From Acidobacteriota bacterium (lineage in GTDB: Bacteria > Acidobacteriota > Terriglobia > Terriglobales > Acidobacteriaceae), in assembly GCA_018268755.1 (NCBI GenBank), contig JAFDVW010000014.1, positions 117,344 to 181,343 of the forward strand: DNA of 64,000 nt, written 5' to 3'. The translations under genes and the position numbers were made by a program. The notes beneath the pieces are model-generated. The model saw only the letters and a program-made list of their open reading frames with translations. It did no database searches and had not been told where the DNA came from. The first letter of the stretch is position 1, and each line of letters begins with the position of its first letter. Shown one piece after another: positions 18,351 through 26,960 of this stretch.

Positions 18351-20501
18351 ATGCTGCATCGTAGCTTGTGTTTTCGCACCGTCGGGCTGGGACTGTGCCT
18401 GGCGGGAGTGGCCATGTGTGCATTCGCACAGACCGTCCGCGTGGATATCACGGCCGACCATGTCGCCAACACATTCGTGCCCACGCAAGCCTTGGGCGCC
18501 GGCATTGACCGCATTCCCACCGTGGCCACCGACAAGCTCTTCACCGACCGCGTGATGCAGCCCACGCTGGAGGCGGGCTGGCAGACGGTCACCTACCGGC
18601 AAAACACCGAGCTGCACATCGAGGCGTGGCACTGGAACCCGGAGGGCCAATGGAGCGACCCCGGCGGCAAAGGATACTTCACCGGGAGCGCCACCCCCGG
18701 CGAGTCCATTCGCCACTCATTCGGATACTTTCTCCCTCACCGCGGCTCCACGCGCAATGATGGGGCCGAGGGCGACGGCTATTCGCGCATTACCGACGGC
18801 GATTCCAGGACATATTGGAAGAGCAATCCTTACCTCACGAAAACGTTCACCGGCGAGGACGACGGCCGTTATCCGCAGTGGGTTGTGGTGGACCTGGCGA
18901 ATCCGCTGCCGGTGAATGCGCTGCGTATCGCATGGGGCGAGCCTTACGCCCGAAAATATCTGGTGCAGTACTGGACCGGAGAAGATCCCATCAAGCAGCC
19001 GGTCAAAGGGGCCTGGGTGGCGTTTCCCGGCGGGATGATCACCAATGGCGCGGGGGGCATGGCGACGTTGCAGTTAACGCAGGCGCCCATCCCTGTGCGC
19101 TATCTGCGCCTATGGATGACGGAATCTTCCAATACCTGCGACGACCATGGTTCCTCCGATCGGCGAAATTGCGTGGGCTATGCGGTGAGGGAAATTTACG
19201 TAGGCACGGCCACGGAAGGAAGGTTTTACGATCTGGTGCGCCATACCTCCGACCCCGACCAAACCACCACCTATGCTTCCTCGGTCGACCCGTGGCATAC
19301 CCCGGCGGATATCAATGACAAGCACGACCAGGTAGGGTTCGATCTCTTCTACACCAGCGGCTACACGCGGGGTTTGCCCGCCATGGTGCCGGTGGCCATG
19401 TTGTACGGCACCCCGGAGGACTCAGCCAATCAAATCGCCTATCTGAAGGCGCGCGGCTATCCCATTTCCTACATCGAGATGGGCGAGGAGCCGGACGGCC
19501 AGTACATGTTGCCGGAAGATTATGGGGCGCTGTATTTGCAGTGGGCCACGGCGCTGCATAAGGTCGATCCCAGCCTAAAGCTGGGCGGACCGGTTTTTGA
19601 GGGCGTGAATGAAGACATCCTGGTCTGGCCGGACGCGCAGGGACGGACTTCGTGGCTTGGACGTTTCATCGACTATCTGAAGACGCACCAGCGCATGGCC
19701 GACCTGAATTTCGTTTCCTTTGAGCACTATCCGTATGAGCCCTGCAAAGTGCAGTGGAGCAGCTTGTATGACGAGCCTGCGCTCATCAGCCACATTGTCG
19801 ATGTGTGGCGGGCCGACGGTGTGCCGGAAAACATGCCCCTGTTCGTGACCGAGTTGAACATTGCCTGGAATACAGGCGAATCATTCGTCGATACCTTTGG
19901 GGCCTTGTGGCTAGGGGACTACGTCGGCGCGTTTCTGACCGCGGGCGGCGACGGCCTCTACTACTTCCACTATTTGCCGCTGGGTTTGTATCACGGTTGC
20001 GGCTCTTCGCAGGGAACGTTCGGCATGTTCACGATGGACAAGTATTACCAGGTGGAGCAGAAAACCTCGCAGTTCTTCGCCAGTCAATTGATCAATCTGG
20101 AGTGGGTCCAGCCCGGGGATGGGCAGCATCGAGTGTTTCCGGCGGCCAGCGATATTACCGATCCCGCGGGACACGTGCTGGTGACCGCCTACGCGGTGCA
20201 ACGCCCGGATGGGCAGTGGGCGCTGATGCTGATCAATAAAGACCAGGAGAATGCGCACGCCGTGAAGTTGACCTTCCACGACGATAAAGAGAAGAGCCAC
20301 AGCTTTTTCTCCGGGCCGGTGCAGACGATCTCCTTCGGCAGCGAGCAATATCAATGGCACGGCGCCATGAGCGGGGGCTTTGCTGATCCGGATGGGCCGG
20401 CGGTGAAGGCAAATCTCGTGGGAGGGGCGGACACGGTGTACACCTTACCCAAAGCGTCGATGACGGTGGTGCGAGGGAAGCTTGGCAGTGGAAAGAAATA
20501 G
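18351..20501 (+). CDS. Secreted glycoside hydrolase-like protein with discoidin-like region
   Basis: A 716-residue protein with a signal peptide ending near MCAFAQ. Start set at 18351, which has GAGGAA 7 nt upstream; the more distal ATG at 18294 would put 19 polar residues in front of the signal. Residues about 100-280 look like an F5/8 type C (discoidin) region: SRITDGDSRTYWKSNPYL, VVVDLANPLPVNALRIAWG, IPVRYLRLWM. Residues about 290-600 resemble a TIM-barrel hydrolase of clan GH-A, with IEMGEEPDG (acid/base candidates E379/E380) and VTELNIAW (candidate nucleophile E501). The C-terminus looks like a beta-sandwich. Likely a secreted hydrolase acting with the upstream receptor; the GH family is uncertain. 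Confidence 0.75.
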   Translation: MLHRSLCFRTVGLGLCLAGVAMCAFAQTVRVDITADHVANTFVPTQALGAGIDRIPTVATDKLFTDRVMQPTLEAGWQTVTYRQNTELHIEAWHWNPEGQWSDPGGKGYFTGSATPGESIRHSFGYFLPHRGSTRNDGAEGDGYSRITDGDSRTYWKSNPYLTKTFTGEDDGRYPQWVVVDLANPLPVNALRIAWGEPYARKYLVQYWTGEDPIKQPVKGAWVAFPGGMITNGAGGMATLQLTQAPIPVRYLRLWMTESSNTCDDHGSSDRRNCVGYAVREIYVGTATEGRFYDLVRHTSDPDQTTTYASSVDPWHTPADINDKHDQVGFDLFYTSGYTRGLPAMVPVAMLYGTPEDSANQIAYLKARGYPISYIEMGEEPDGQYMLPEDYGALYLQWATALHKVDPSLKLGGPVFEGVNEDILVWPDAQGRTSWLGRFIDYLKTHQRMADLNFVSFEHYPYEPCKVQWSSLYDEPALISHIVDVWRADGVPENMPLFVTELNIAWNTGESFVDTFGALWLGDYVGAFLTAGGDGLYYFHYLPLGLYHGCGSSQGTFGMFTMDKYYQVEQKTSQFFASQLINLEWVQPGDGQHRVFPAASDITDPAGHVLVTAYAVQRPDGQWALMLINKDQENAHAVKLTFHDDKEKSHSFFSGPVQTISFGSEQYQWHGAMSGGFADPDGPAVKANLVGGADTVYTLPKASMTVVRGKLGSGKK

Positions 20502-20506
20502 CAGGG

Positions 20507-20534
20507 ATGTGGGGCGGACACTTATGTCCGCCGG
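20507..20534. repeat. Compound palindrome, family A copy 2 (half element)
   Basis: Contains GTGG then the perfect hairpin GGCGGACA-CTTA-TGTCCGCC. It lies between the convergent stops of the glycoside hydrolase-like gene and thiE, and the thiE stop codon (TAA on the minus strand, 20522-20524) is inside the loop. Only the first palindrome is present; the second half is missing. Confidence 0.75.
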
Positions 20535-21118
20535 AGCCGGCGGACAATCTCCGCCACATCGTGGTCCTGAAACAGGCGGATGGCGGCGATTCCGGCGGCG
20601 CCGGCTTGCACGCAGGCAGACGCATTTTCCAGCGTGATCCCGCCCAGCGCCAGCACGGGGGTTTTATGTCCGCAGGCTTCGCGAAGGGCATCAAGGCCGG
20701 TGGGCGTCGCGCCCTGTTTCTCGAAGACCGGGGCAAAGAGTGCGTAGTCCGCGCTTGAAGCGGCCGCCACTTCAGTGGGGGCATGGCAGGAAACACTAAG
20801 GATGGACTGCGGCCAAAGCCCGCGCACTTCCGCTGCAGAAATATCGCTGGAAGGAAGATGCACGCCGTCGGCACCTACCCCAAGAGCCACATCGGTACGA
20901 GAATTCAATAACAACTTCGCCGGCCCCTGATCGCGGACCGCCCGCACCGCCTCGCGGGCCAAAGACTCCAGTGCACGGGAAGGGAGGTCCTTTTCGCGCA
21001 GCTGGATGAAGTCCACGCCGGCGCGCGCGGCCTCGGCGATCTTTGCGAGGAGATGCGCCTGCTGCGCGGCTTCCGTTCCGGAAAATTGCCGGCGAGCGGT
21101 GATGTAGTAAAGAAGCAA
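20522..21118 (-). CDS. thiE: Thiamine-phosphate synthase-like protein (ThiE/TenI family)
   Basis: A 198-residue TIM-barrel protein. Motifs include AGVDFIQLREKD (substrate pyrophosphate site), LLLNSRTDVALGVGADGVHLPSSD, VSCHAPTEV and VLALGGITLENASACVQAGAAGIAAIR, the classic ThiE/TenI signature order. The loop equivalent to the ThiE GPIFxTxTK segment reads FAPVFEKQGATPTG, so it departs from the canonical synthase and a TenI-like role cannot be excluded. Starts 15 bp after the LOG-family gene on the same strand, probably one operon. Its C-terminus (RRLRRT) and stop are formed by the palindromic element. Confidence 0.8.
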   Translation of the reverse strand: MLLYYITARRQFSGTEAAQQAHLLAKIAEAARAGVDFIQLREKDLPSRALESLAREAVRAVRDQGPAKLLLNSRTDVALGVGADGVHLPSSDISAAEVRGLWPQSILSVSCHAPTEVAAASSADYALFAPVFEKQGATPTGLDALREACGHKTPVLALGGITLENASACVQAGAAGIAAIRLFQDHDVAEIVRRLRRT

Positions 21119-21133
21119 CCGAAAAGGATACGC

Positions 21134-22018
21134 CTAGGGCCGCGTCTTGGCGATTTCCGGCGTCACCTCCTGGGCGGCGCGTTTCGGAGGCTCGCCCAGG
21201 TGATATTTGGTCAGTCCTTCGCGCAGACATGCGAAGCCCTCTTCCGGCGTGTCGGCGAACCGGAACAAGGAGAGGTCTTCGGGGGAAATGACGCCGGCAT
21301 CGGCCATGGCTTGAAAATTCATGATGCGGTTCCAGTACTCGCGGCCGTAAATGACTACCAGGATTTTCTTGGCCAGCTTTTCCGTTTGCGCTAGCGTCAG
21401 AATTTCGAAGAGCTCGTCGAGCGTACCGAAACCGCCGGGGAAGATCACCAGCGCCTTGGCCAGATACGCGAACCAGAACTTACGCATGAAGAAGTAGTGG
21501 AACTCGAAGTTGAGCGACGGCGTCACATAGGGATTGGGCGCCTGTTCGAACGGCAGGTGGATATTCAATCCGATGGTCTTGCCGCCGGCTTCCTTGGCGC
21601 CGAGGTTGGCGGCTTCCATAATGCCCGGGCCGCCCCCGGTGGTGACCACGAAGCGGTGACGGCGGGCGGGAATCTGGATGGACCATTCCGTCAGGAGATA
21701 GGCCAGGCGGCGGGCATCCTCGTAGTAGCGGGCCATGTCCACGACCGCCTCGGCCCGTTTCAAGGCCGCTTTCTGCTCGCCGGCCGGAACGCCCTCCCCG
21801 TTTTCCTGTACCGACACCAGGTTCTTTTCCGCGTCGTCGTGGTTGTGAAAGCGCGCCGAGCCAAAAAATACCACCGTGTCCTGGATCTGTTCACGCCGGA
21901 AGCGGGCCAGGGGTTCGATGTATTCCGCCATAACGCGCAGGCTGCGGCCATCGGGGCCGTTCAAGAATTGCGGGTTTTCGTAGGCCAGAGGAGCGGACTT
22001 TGGTTTCTCAAGGCTCAT
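21134..22018 (-). CDS. LOG-family protein (TIGR00730-like, lysine-decarboxylase fold)
   Basis: About 294 residues. The signatures GGGPGIMEAANLGA and PGGFGTLDELFE are diagnostic for LOG-family proteins, which hydrolyse cytokinin ribotides or other nucleoside 5'-monophosphates at the N-glycosidic bond. This is the longer bacterial form with an extended N-terminus. Start taken at the ATG at 22018 (MSLEKPKSAP); a GTG at 22060 would overlap nothing but is next to the upstream stop. Sits between a small membrane protein gene and thiE on the same strand. Confidence 0.87.
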   Translation of the reverse strand: MSLEKPKSAPLAYENPQFLNGPDGRSLRVMAEYIEPLARFRREQIQDTVVFFGSARFHNHDDAEKNLVSVQENGEGVPAGEQKAALKRAEAVVDMARYYEDARRLAYLLTEWSIQIPARRHRFVVTTGGGPGIMEAANLGAKEAGGKTIGLNIHLPFEQAPNPYVTPSLNFEFHYFFMRKFWFAYLAKALVIFPGGFGTLDELFEILTLAQTEKLAKKILVVIYGREYWNRIMNFQAMADAGVISPEDLSLFRFADTPEEGFACLREGLTKYHLGEPPKRAAQEVTPEIAKTRP

Positions 22019-22060
22019 ATCGGGATCTCGCTGGAAGTTTCGGGCCGGCGCCTTCTGCAC

Positions 22061-22396
22061 TTACGCCGCGGGTTTCTCTTCGTGGTAGTGGATGGCTTCC
22101 CAGAAGCCAATCCAGATGTCCAGCAATCCTAGGCCGCTGCAAATTCCCCGGGCGAAGCCGCTGCTCACAAGGGACCGCAATTGTGGGTGCTGGAGCAACA
22201 GATAGTTGTCCGTCCATTGGTCGGTCCAGGGCAGGATCACCAGCAGCACGCCGACCCCGGCGCAAAGGAATACAAAGAGCAGCACGGCGATCCGGCGCCC
22301 CCAAATGGCTACGCCGGAAGGACGACGGGAGGCCGGTCCTTCCTGAAGGGAAGCTGGAGACGCGCTTCCGGAAAGATGGTTCCGTTCCCCACTCAA
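22061..22396 (-). CDS. Small two-helix membrane protein
   Basis: A 111-residue protein. One clear transmembrane helix (IAVLLFVFLCAGVGVLLVILP, about 36-56) follows a Ser/Pro-rich N-terminus, and a second weaker hydrophobic segment is GICSGLGLLDIWIGFW. Contains DQWTDNYLLLQHPQLRSLV between them. I do not recognise the family. It is co-directional with the LOG gene, with only about 40 bp between them. Confidence 0.65.
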   Translation of the reverse strand: MSGERNHLSGSASPASLQEGPASRRPSGVAIWGRRIAVLLFVFLCAGVGVLLVILPWTDQWTDNYLLLQHPQLRSLVSSGFARGICSGLGLLDIWIGFWEAIHYHEEKPAA

Positions 22397-22485
22397 GCCA
22401 GTCTCTCCCGGAAGCAGGACCCTGGGGTATGCCCAGTGTTCCCGGCGCCTAGAAAAAATCCTAAAGCAAAACCCATTCCGCCATT

Positions 22486-25400
22486 TTACGACTTCAGGGC
22501 TTTGATGCGCTCGGCGACATCTCGATAGTCAATATTGCTGCCATACACTTCCATGAAATGCTGCAGGGCGGCCGCCTTGTTCTGCGCGATTTCATAGGAA
22601 GAAGCCAGCTCATAGTGCAGAGCGACCCGCGTGTCTTCGTTGAGTTCCGGCAGCTTGAGCGCCTTCTCATACCAGCGAATGGCCGCCTCGGGCACGCCTT
22701 TGTCGAGGAAGCACTGCGCCAGCCAGGTATACGTCTGCATGATATTGGCGAACTTGCTGCCCCGTTCCACGGCCTGACAAACTTTTTGCAACTCTCCGAT
22801 CGCCTCGTCGAGCAGCCCCATTTCCCGGAAGGCCACGCCCAGGTTGTAGTGGGTCTCGGGATCTTCGTCGGTGCTGGCCACATCTTCTTCCAGCTCGTGC
22901 TTCAACTCGCCGAACATGTCGGCCAGATCGATGCTGGCGGCGGTATCGAACGCGCTGGCGGCAGGTGCGGCCGCAGGCGGCTGCGCCAAAGGACGAATCG
23001 GAGTTGGTTGATAGGTGAACGGCGAGGCCGCAGCTGCTTCCGGGACGGACTTGGCCGCCGGGGCAAGCACTGGAGCGGCCGCCGTCGGAGCTGCTGCCGC
23101 GGCTTTGGCCGCGATGGCAATCTCAGGCTGCACAACCGGCGGCGCCGGTGCGGGTGAAACCACCGGAGGCGCGGCTGCGGTTACGGGCGTGGGCGGTTCC
23201 GGCGCTAAGGGCGCGGGTGCAGCGGCCAGGAAGTTTTCGCCGAGCGAGTTTTCCAGGTCAGCGACAAACTCTCCCAGTACGCCTTCGCTGATCTCGCCTT
23301 CGCCGCTGATTTCGGGTGTCGCAGCCGCAGACGCATGGGCCACGGCTTCTTGCGCGGGTGCGGCCTCGGGTTCCGGCTCAGGCTGCTCCACCGCTTCCAC
23401 CGGCAAAGTCTCCGGCAGGAAACCGTCTCCCAGAGAGGACTCCAGGTCGGATACGAATTCTTCCAGGGTGGCCGGTGTGGGCTCGGGCGCAGCTTCCGCT
23501 GCGGGATGCATTTCCGGCCAGGGAGACAACGCCGGGGCCGCCGCTTCCTCCACCGGCGAAATTTCCGGGATGGCTTCATCCAGCGAGACCGCCTGGACTT
23601 CCTCCACCGCGAAGTCTTCTACGGGAGCGGTTTCGGAGACCGCGCTCTTGTTCTGCGCGGCCGCGATCTCCTGCTGCAGCGTCTGCAACAGGGCCGGCTC
23701 GGCTTTCAATTCTTTCAGCTTGGCCAGAGCGACTTCCGCCTGGTCCGCCATCTCGTGGGCCAGATAGAAGCGCAACTCGTCGGTGGTCTGGGTGATGGTC
23801 TCGGCGCGCGATTCGGCGTCTTCCTCAACCAGCGAAACCTCAGCAGCAGATTCCGGCGCCGCCGTTTCAAAGCTGTCTTCCCATTCCGAAGAGATGTCGA
23901 TTTCGTTCGCCGCGGCAGGTTGGATTTCGAATTCCTGGCCCGAGGTCTGGGCTGCCACCGGCGACTGGAAGAACAAGCCGGCGGGCGCGACCTCTTCGCT
24001 TACCGCGGCAGCAGGCGTGGCCTCTTCGATCCCAACCGGAATCTCCGGCTCGACGGCCAGAGTCTCCATGGCGGGGAACTCTTCCAGCGCAGGAACGACC
24101 GGCGCTTCGACCACCTCGTCGAAGGCCGCTGCCGGGGCCACGGGAATCTCCTCTGCGACCGCGCTATGGGCGGCCTCGGCGCTCCCTGACCGCTCTTCAT
24201 ATTTGGCCGCCAGTTCACCATAACGGCTTGCCTCATCCGGATGGCCGGCGTCGTGATAAATGCTTTCCAGGGTGCGGCAGCAGATGGCGGCTTCGGCAAA
24301 GCGGCTGGCCCGCGTATGCAGGGCGGCCAGGCGCTGGTTCAGGCGCAGATCGCGGGGCGCTTTGGGCAGCACGGAAAGCAGCGGCCCCAGCGCCTTGGCG
24401 GGCATGTTGTACGAGATGAAAAGTTCCGCATCGGTAAGCGCGGCGCGCACCGCCAGGGCGGTTTCGTCCGTGTAGCGCTGGTCCACGAAGGGCGCGGTGG
24501 CTTCCAGTTCATCCACCAGGATGGCGCCTTCTTCGGCGGTGATCAGGCGGGAGACAGTGGCCCCGCCGCCCAGCTTGGCCAGCACCTGCTGGTAATTGCG
24601 TGTATGCAGCTGGTTTTGCGGTTCCAGCTGGGTGAGCTTCAGATAGTAGTCGCGGGCCCTTTCCAACTCACCGGATTGCACATAGGCATGGGCCAGCAAC
24701 TCATACACTTCGGTAAGGTGGGTGTTTTCGCCGGCCTTGTTGAAGAGCTCGATGAGGGTCTCGAGCGCGGCGGGATTTTCCCGGAGGTGCCCGATCAGGC
24801 CATGCAAAGTCTCGAGAATTTTGCCGGAATCCAGCGCCAGCAAGCGGTCGGAATACTGCTGGTAGACCTTCAAGGCCTCTTCAAATTGCCCGGCCGAGGT
24901 CAAAGCGGCGGCATAACTGACGATGGGTCCGAGATCATTGTGAACACTGAACAACTTGGCGGCCAGGGTGCCGGCTTCCGGCAACCGTCCGGTTTGCAGG
25001 TAGGCCTGCAGGAGGGCGCGCAGCCCCTCGGGATGGTTGTCGAGGTCAGCGACCTTCTCCAGGTTCTTGATGGCATCGGCGGCATCGCCGGCTTCCAGCG
25101 CGGTGCGCCCTTTGAGCAACAGGGCATAGCTGTTGCCGGGATCAAGGGTCAGCATGCGCTGCAGAATTTCTTCTGCCTGCGGCATGGCTCCCCGGGCCCG
25201 CAGGCTCTCCGCGGCCGCGGCATAGATCTGCCAGGCTTCCGTCTTTTTGTTCAGCCGGATATAGACATCGGCCAGGCGCATGCGCATGGCGACGTTCTCC
25301 GGGTCCATCTCCAAAGTCTTCTGGAAAATACGGACGGCCTGCTCCAGCTCCCCGGCCTTGAGAAATTCTTCCGCGACCTGCAGATACTGGGCACGGGCGT

Positions 25401-25740
25401 CATTGAACAGTCCCTGCTGGGTATACAGTTCGGCAAGGCGAAGCACGCTGTCCAGCGAGGGCTTCAGCTTGCTCAACTTCTTGTACATCGCAATGGCTTT
25501 GACGGTGAAGCCCTGCGCGGCGTAGGCGTCGCCGACGCTCTTGAAGCAGTCGACGGCCTTGTCGTTCTGGCCGAGGCGCGCGTAGAGATCGCCCACGGTG
25601 TTCGACACGGTGAGGTCCTTGGGATCGGCTTTGAGGACCTTCTCGTACTCAGTAATGGCGTTTTGCAGCTTGCCCTGCTGGACAAACTTCTCCGCGGCAC
25701 TGAGAGCTTTTTGTTTGTTGAAGCCAAAACCAAACGCCAT
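22486..25740 (-). CDS. Giant TPR protein with Ala/Pro/Glu-rich linker
   Basis: About 1084 residues. N-terminal tetratricopeptide repeats run from near residue 10 (GKLQNAITEYEKVLKADPKD) to about 480, followed by an acidic, Ala/Pro/Glu-rich low-complexity region of some 400 residues with recurring FVADLENSLG / FVSDLESSLG phrases. A C-terminal TPR block (THYNLGVAFREMGLLDEAI, RWYEKALKLPELNEDTR) ends the protein. No signal peptide. Start set at the ATG at 25740 (MAFGFGFNKQKAL); the frame extends upstream to 25818 but without a plausible start. TPR proteins of this kind act as scaffolds; a partner is not evident. Confidence 0.82.
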   Translation of the reverse strand: MAFGFGFNKQKALSAAEKFVQQGKLQNAITEYEKVLKADPKDLTVSNTVGDLYARLGQNDKAVDCFKSVGDAYAAQGFTVKAIAMYKKLSKLKPSLDSVLRLAELYTQQGLFNDARAQYLQVAEEFLKAGELEQAVRIFQKTLEMDPENVAMRMRLADVYIRLNKKTEAWQIYAAAAESLRARGAMPQAEEILQRMLTLDPGNSYALLLKGRTALEAGDAADAIKNLEKVADLDNHPEGLRALLQAYLQTGRLPEAGTLAAKLFSVHNDLGPIVSYAAALTSAGQFEEALKVYQQYSDRLLALDSGKILETLHGLIGHLRENPAALETLIELFNKAGENTHLTEVYELLAHAYVQSGELERARDYYLKLTQLEPQNQLHTRNYQQVLAKLGGGATVSRLITAEEGAILVDELEATAPFVDQRYTDETALAVRAALTDAELFISYNMPAKALGPLLSVLPKAPRDLRLNQRLAALHTRASRFAEAAICCRTLESIYHDAGHPDEASRYGELAAKYEERSGSAEAAHSAVAEEIPVAPAAAFDEVVEAPVVPALEEFPAMETLAVEPEIPVGIEEATPAAAVSEEVAPAGLFFQSPVAAQTSGQEFEIQPAAANEIDISSEWEDSFETAAPESAAEVSLVEEDAESRAETITQTTDELRFYLAHEMADQAEVALAKLKELKAEPALLQTLQQEIAAAQNKSAVSETAPVEDFAVEEVQAVSLDEAIPEISPVEEAAAPALSPWPEMHPAAEAAPEPTPATLEEFVSDLESSLGDGFLPETLPVEAVEQPEPEPEAAPAQEAVAHASAAATPEISGEGEISEGVLGEFVADLENSLGENFLAAAPAPLAPEPPTPVTAAAPPVVSPAPAPPVVQPEIAIAAKAAAAAPTAAAPVLAPAAKSVPEAAAASPFTYQPTPIRPLAQPPAAAPAASAFDTAASIDLADMFGELKHELEEDVASTDEDPETHYNLGVAFREMGLLDEAIGELQKVCQAVERGSKFANIMQTYTWLAQCFLDKGVPEAAIRWYEKALKLPELNEDTRVALHYELASSYEIAQNKAAALQHFMEVYGSNIDYRDVAERIKALKS

Positions 25741-26149
25741 AGAATTGCGGACTCCGGCTCTGGATCTCCGACCGCCAAGCGATTCCCCTATTCGGGAAGT
25801 TCGTGCGGATTTGACCATCCCATCGGCATCAGCGTTCGATCCTCAAGGATTGGTCTTTCGGACAAGGGCCATTGTAAGGCGGCGGGGCGAGAATCGTATG
25901 GTTACCAAGGATTACCAAAAGGGAGTGTACGACCGAGTTACTACCGGAACCATCCCCCAGCCTCGCCATAGAATAAGACCTCCCCTGCTCCCTCGCGTGT
26001 TGTTTACCAAGGTTCCTTTCACGATGGCGGAACGGGATTTCTTCGCCGGGCAGGGGCGGCTCGGCTACAGTTAGCTGGAGCCGGCCTTTTCTGCTTTCTC
26101 CTCCCTGTTAGAAGGTTGGCGCAGGCCCCAATTCCCCGCGGGTGAGTGT
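25741..26149. other. Divergent intergenic region
   Basis: A 409-bp gap between the leftward TPR gene and the rightward small protein gene. It probably holds both promoters. I see no tRNA, ncRNA fold or repeat element that can be defended here; the stretch 25900-26040 is of mixed composition and has only short frames. Confidence 0.4.
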
Positions 26150-26518
26150 ATGGCGCGATGGCTACGATGGGCTGCGGAACGGTTGCCCCACGGATGGGCA
26201 TGCTCCGAATGTGACTGGAACTTTCCGCTGCCAGACCTGATTGCCGATCCCGAAGCCAAGGCCGCCTACGACCGTTTGGCCGCGGGTAAATTCCAGTCCC
26301 ACGACTGTGCCCAGCATGCTTCGGCCAAGTCCTGGATGGACGAAGGCCTGGTGGAGCGGGCCCGCAAACTGGTGATGCGGGGATTTAAACCCCGTGATGC
26401 CGTGGATATTGCTATCCAGGAGATTCTGCTGGAGCGGCGCAATGATCCCGTGGCCGAGAAGCGCCTGCGCCAGGAGGCGGAGAGCTTTCTACAACGCGTC
26501 CGCGAAGGGCTGATCTGA
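26150..26518 (+). CDS. Small Cys/His-containing conserved-looking protein
   Basis: A 122-residue protein with WACSECDWNFP (a CxxC pair) near residue 17 and SHDCAQH near residue 50, which together could bind a zinc ion. The C-terminal 60 residues are helical and charged (ERARKLVMRGFKPRDAVDIAIQEILLERR). Not recognised. It has a weak GTGAG ribosome site and is followed within 2 bp by a family A palindrome. Confidence 0.65.
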   Translation: MARWLRWAAERLPHGWACSECDWNFPLPDLIADPEAKAAYDRLAAGKFQSHDCAQHASAKSWMDEGLVERARKLVMRGFKPRDAVDIAIQEILLERRNDPVAEKRLRQEAESFLQRVREGLI

Positions 26519-26519
26519 G

Positions 26520-26611
26520 GATGTGGGGCGGACACTCCTGTCCGCCGGAACGTTCAGCTTCAATTTAGAGAAAGATCTTCAAATTATGCGGGCAAGAGTG
26601 CCCGCACCACG
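26520..26611. repeat. Compound palindrome, family A copy 3
   Basis: GATGTGG then GGCGGACA-CTCC-TGTCCGCC on the left and GCGGGC-AAGAGT-GCCCGC followed by ACCAC on the right, separated by about 40 bp of AT-rich DNA. It starts one or two bases after the stop codon of the upstream gene, and its right end touches the stop of a small minus-strand frame at 26612. Confidence 0.8.
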
Positions 26612-26707
26612 TCAGGCCCGGGCCAATGCCGCCAGAACAAAAAACAAGAAGAGCAGCAACACCGGCTTGGGTAGACGGCGCATGATTTTCCAGATCATGT
26701 AGCTCAC
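26612..26707 (-). CDS. Putative 31-residue membrane peptide
   Basis: A short frame starting GTG at 26707, preceded by GGAGG at 8 nt spacing. It encodes a basic N-terminus (MRRLPKP) and then a hydrophobic helix VLLLFLFFVLAALARA, ending TGA at 26612. The basic-plus-hydrophobic design is that of small membrane proteins. An internal ATG at 26698 is an alternative start. No homologue is recognised. The strong ribosome site is the main argument that it is translated. The rest of the gap to 26960 has no gene. Confidence 0.4.
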   Translation of the reverse strand: MSYMIWKIMRRLPKPVLLLFLFFVLAALARA

Positions 26708-26960
26708 GACTCGATCCTCCGCGCGGGGGGTCCGCGAATGATTTTGCCGCTAGGCCTGGTTTCCGGCCTGCATTGCCGTCCGCAGAACGGCTGGGCTTAG
26801 ACCGCACGATTTTACGACAGACCCCCGCAAGTCTGACAAGCCCTTTCAGGGGCGATTTTGAAGCGTTCCTCGATACCTGGTAACCATTGACTGTTCAATA
26901 AGTTGAGAAGGGTTGTCGGCATGGTAAGCTGCCCCGCAAGGGTCGAGAAGGACGGAGCCC

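Noticed and set aside
24241..25971. 576-codon open frame opposite the TPR gene
   Set aside because: Antisense shadow of TPR repeats, with no ribosome site or motif.
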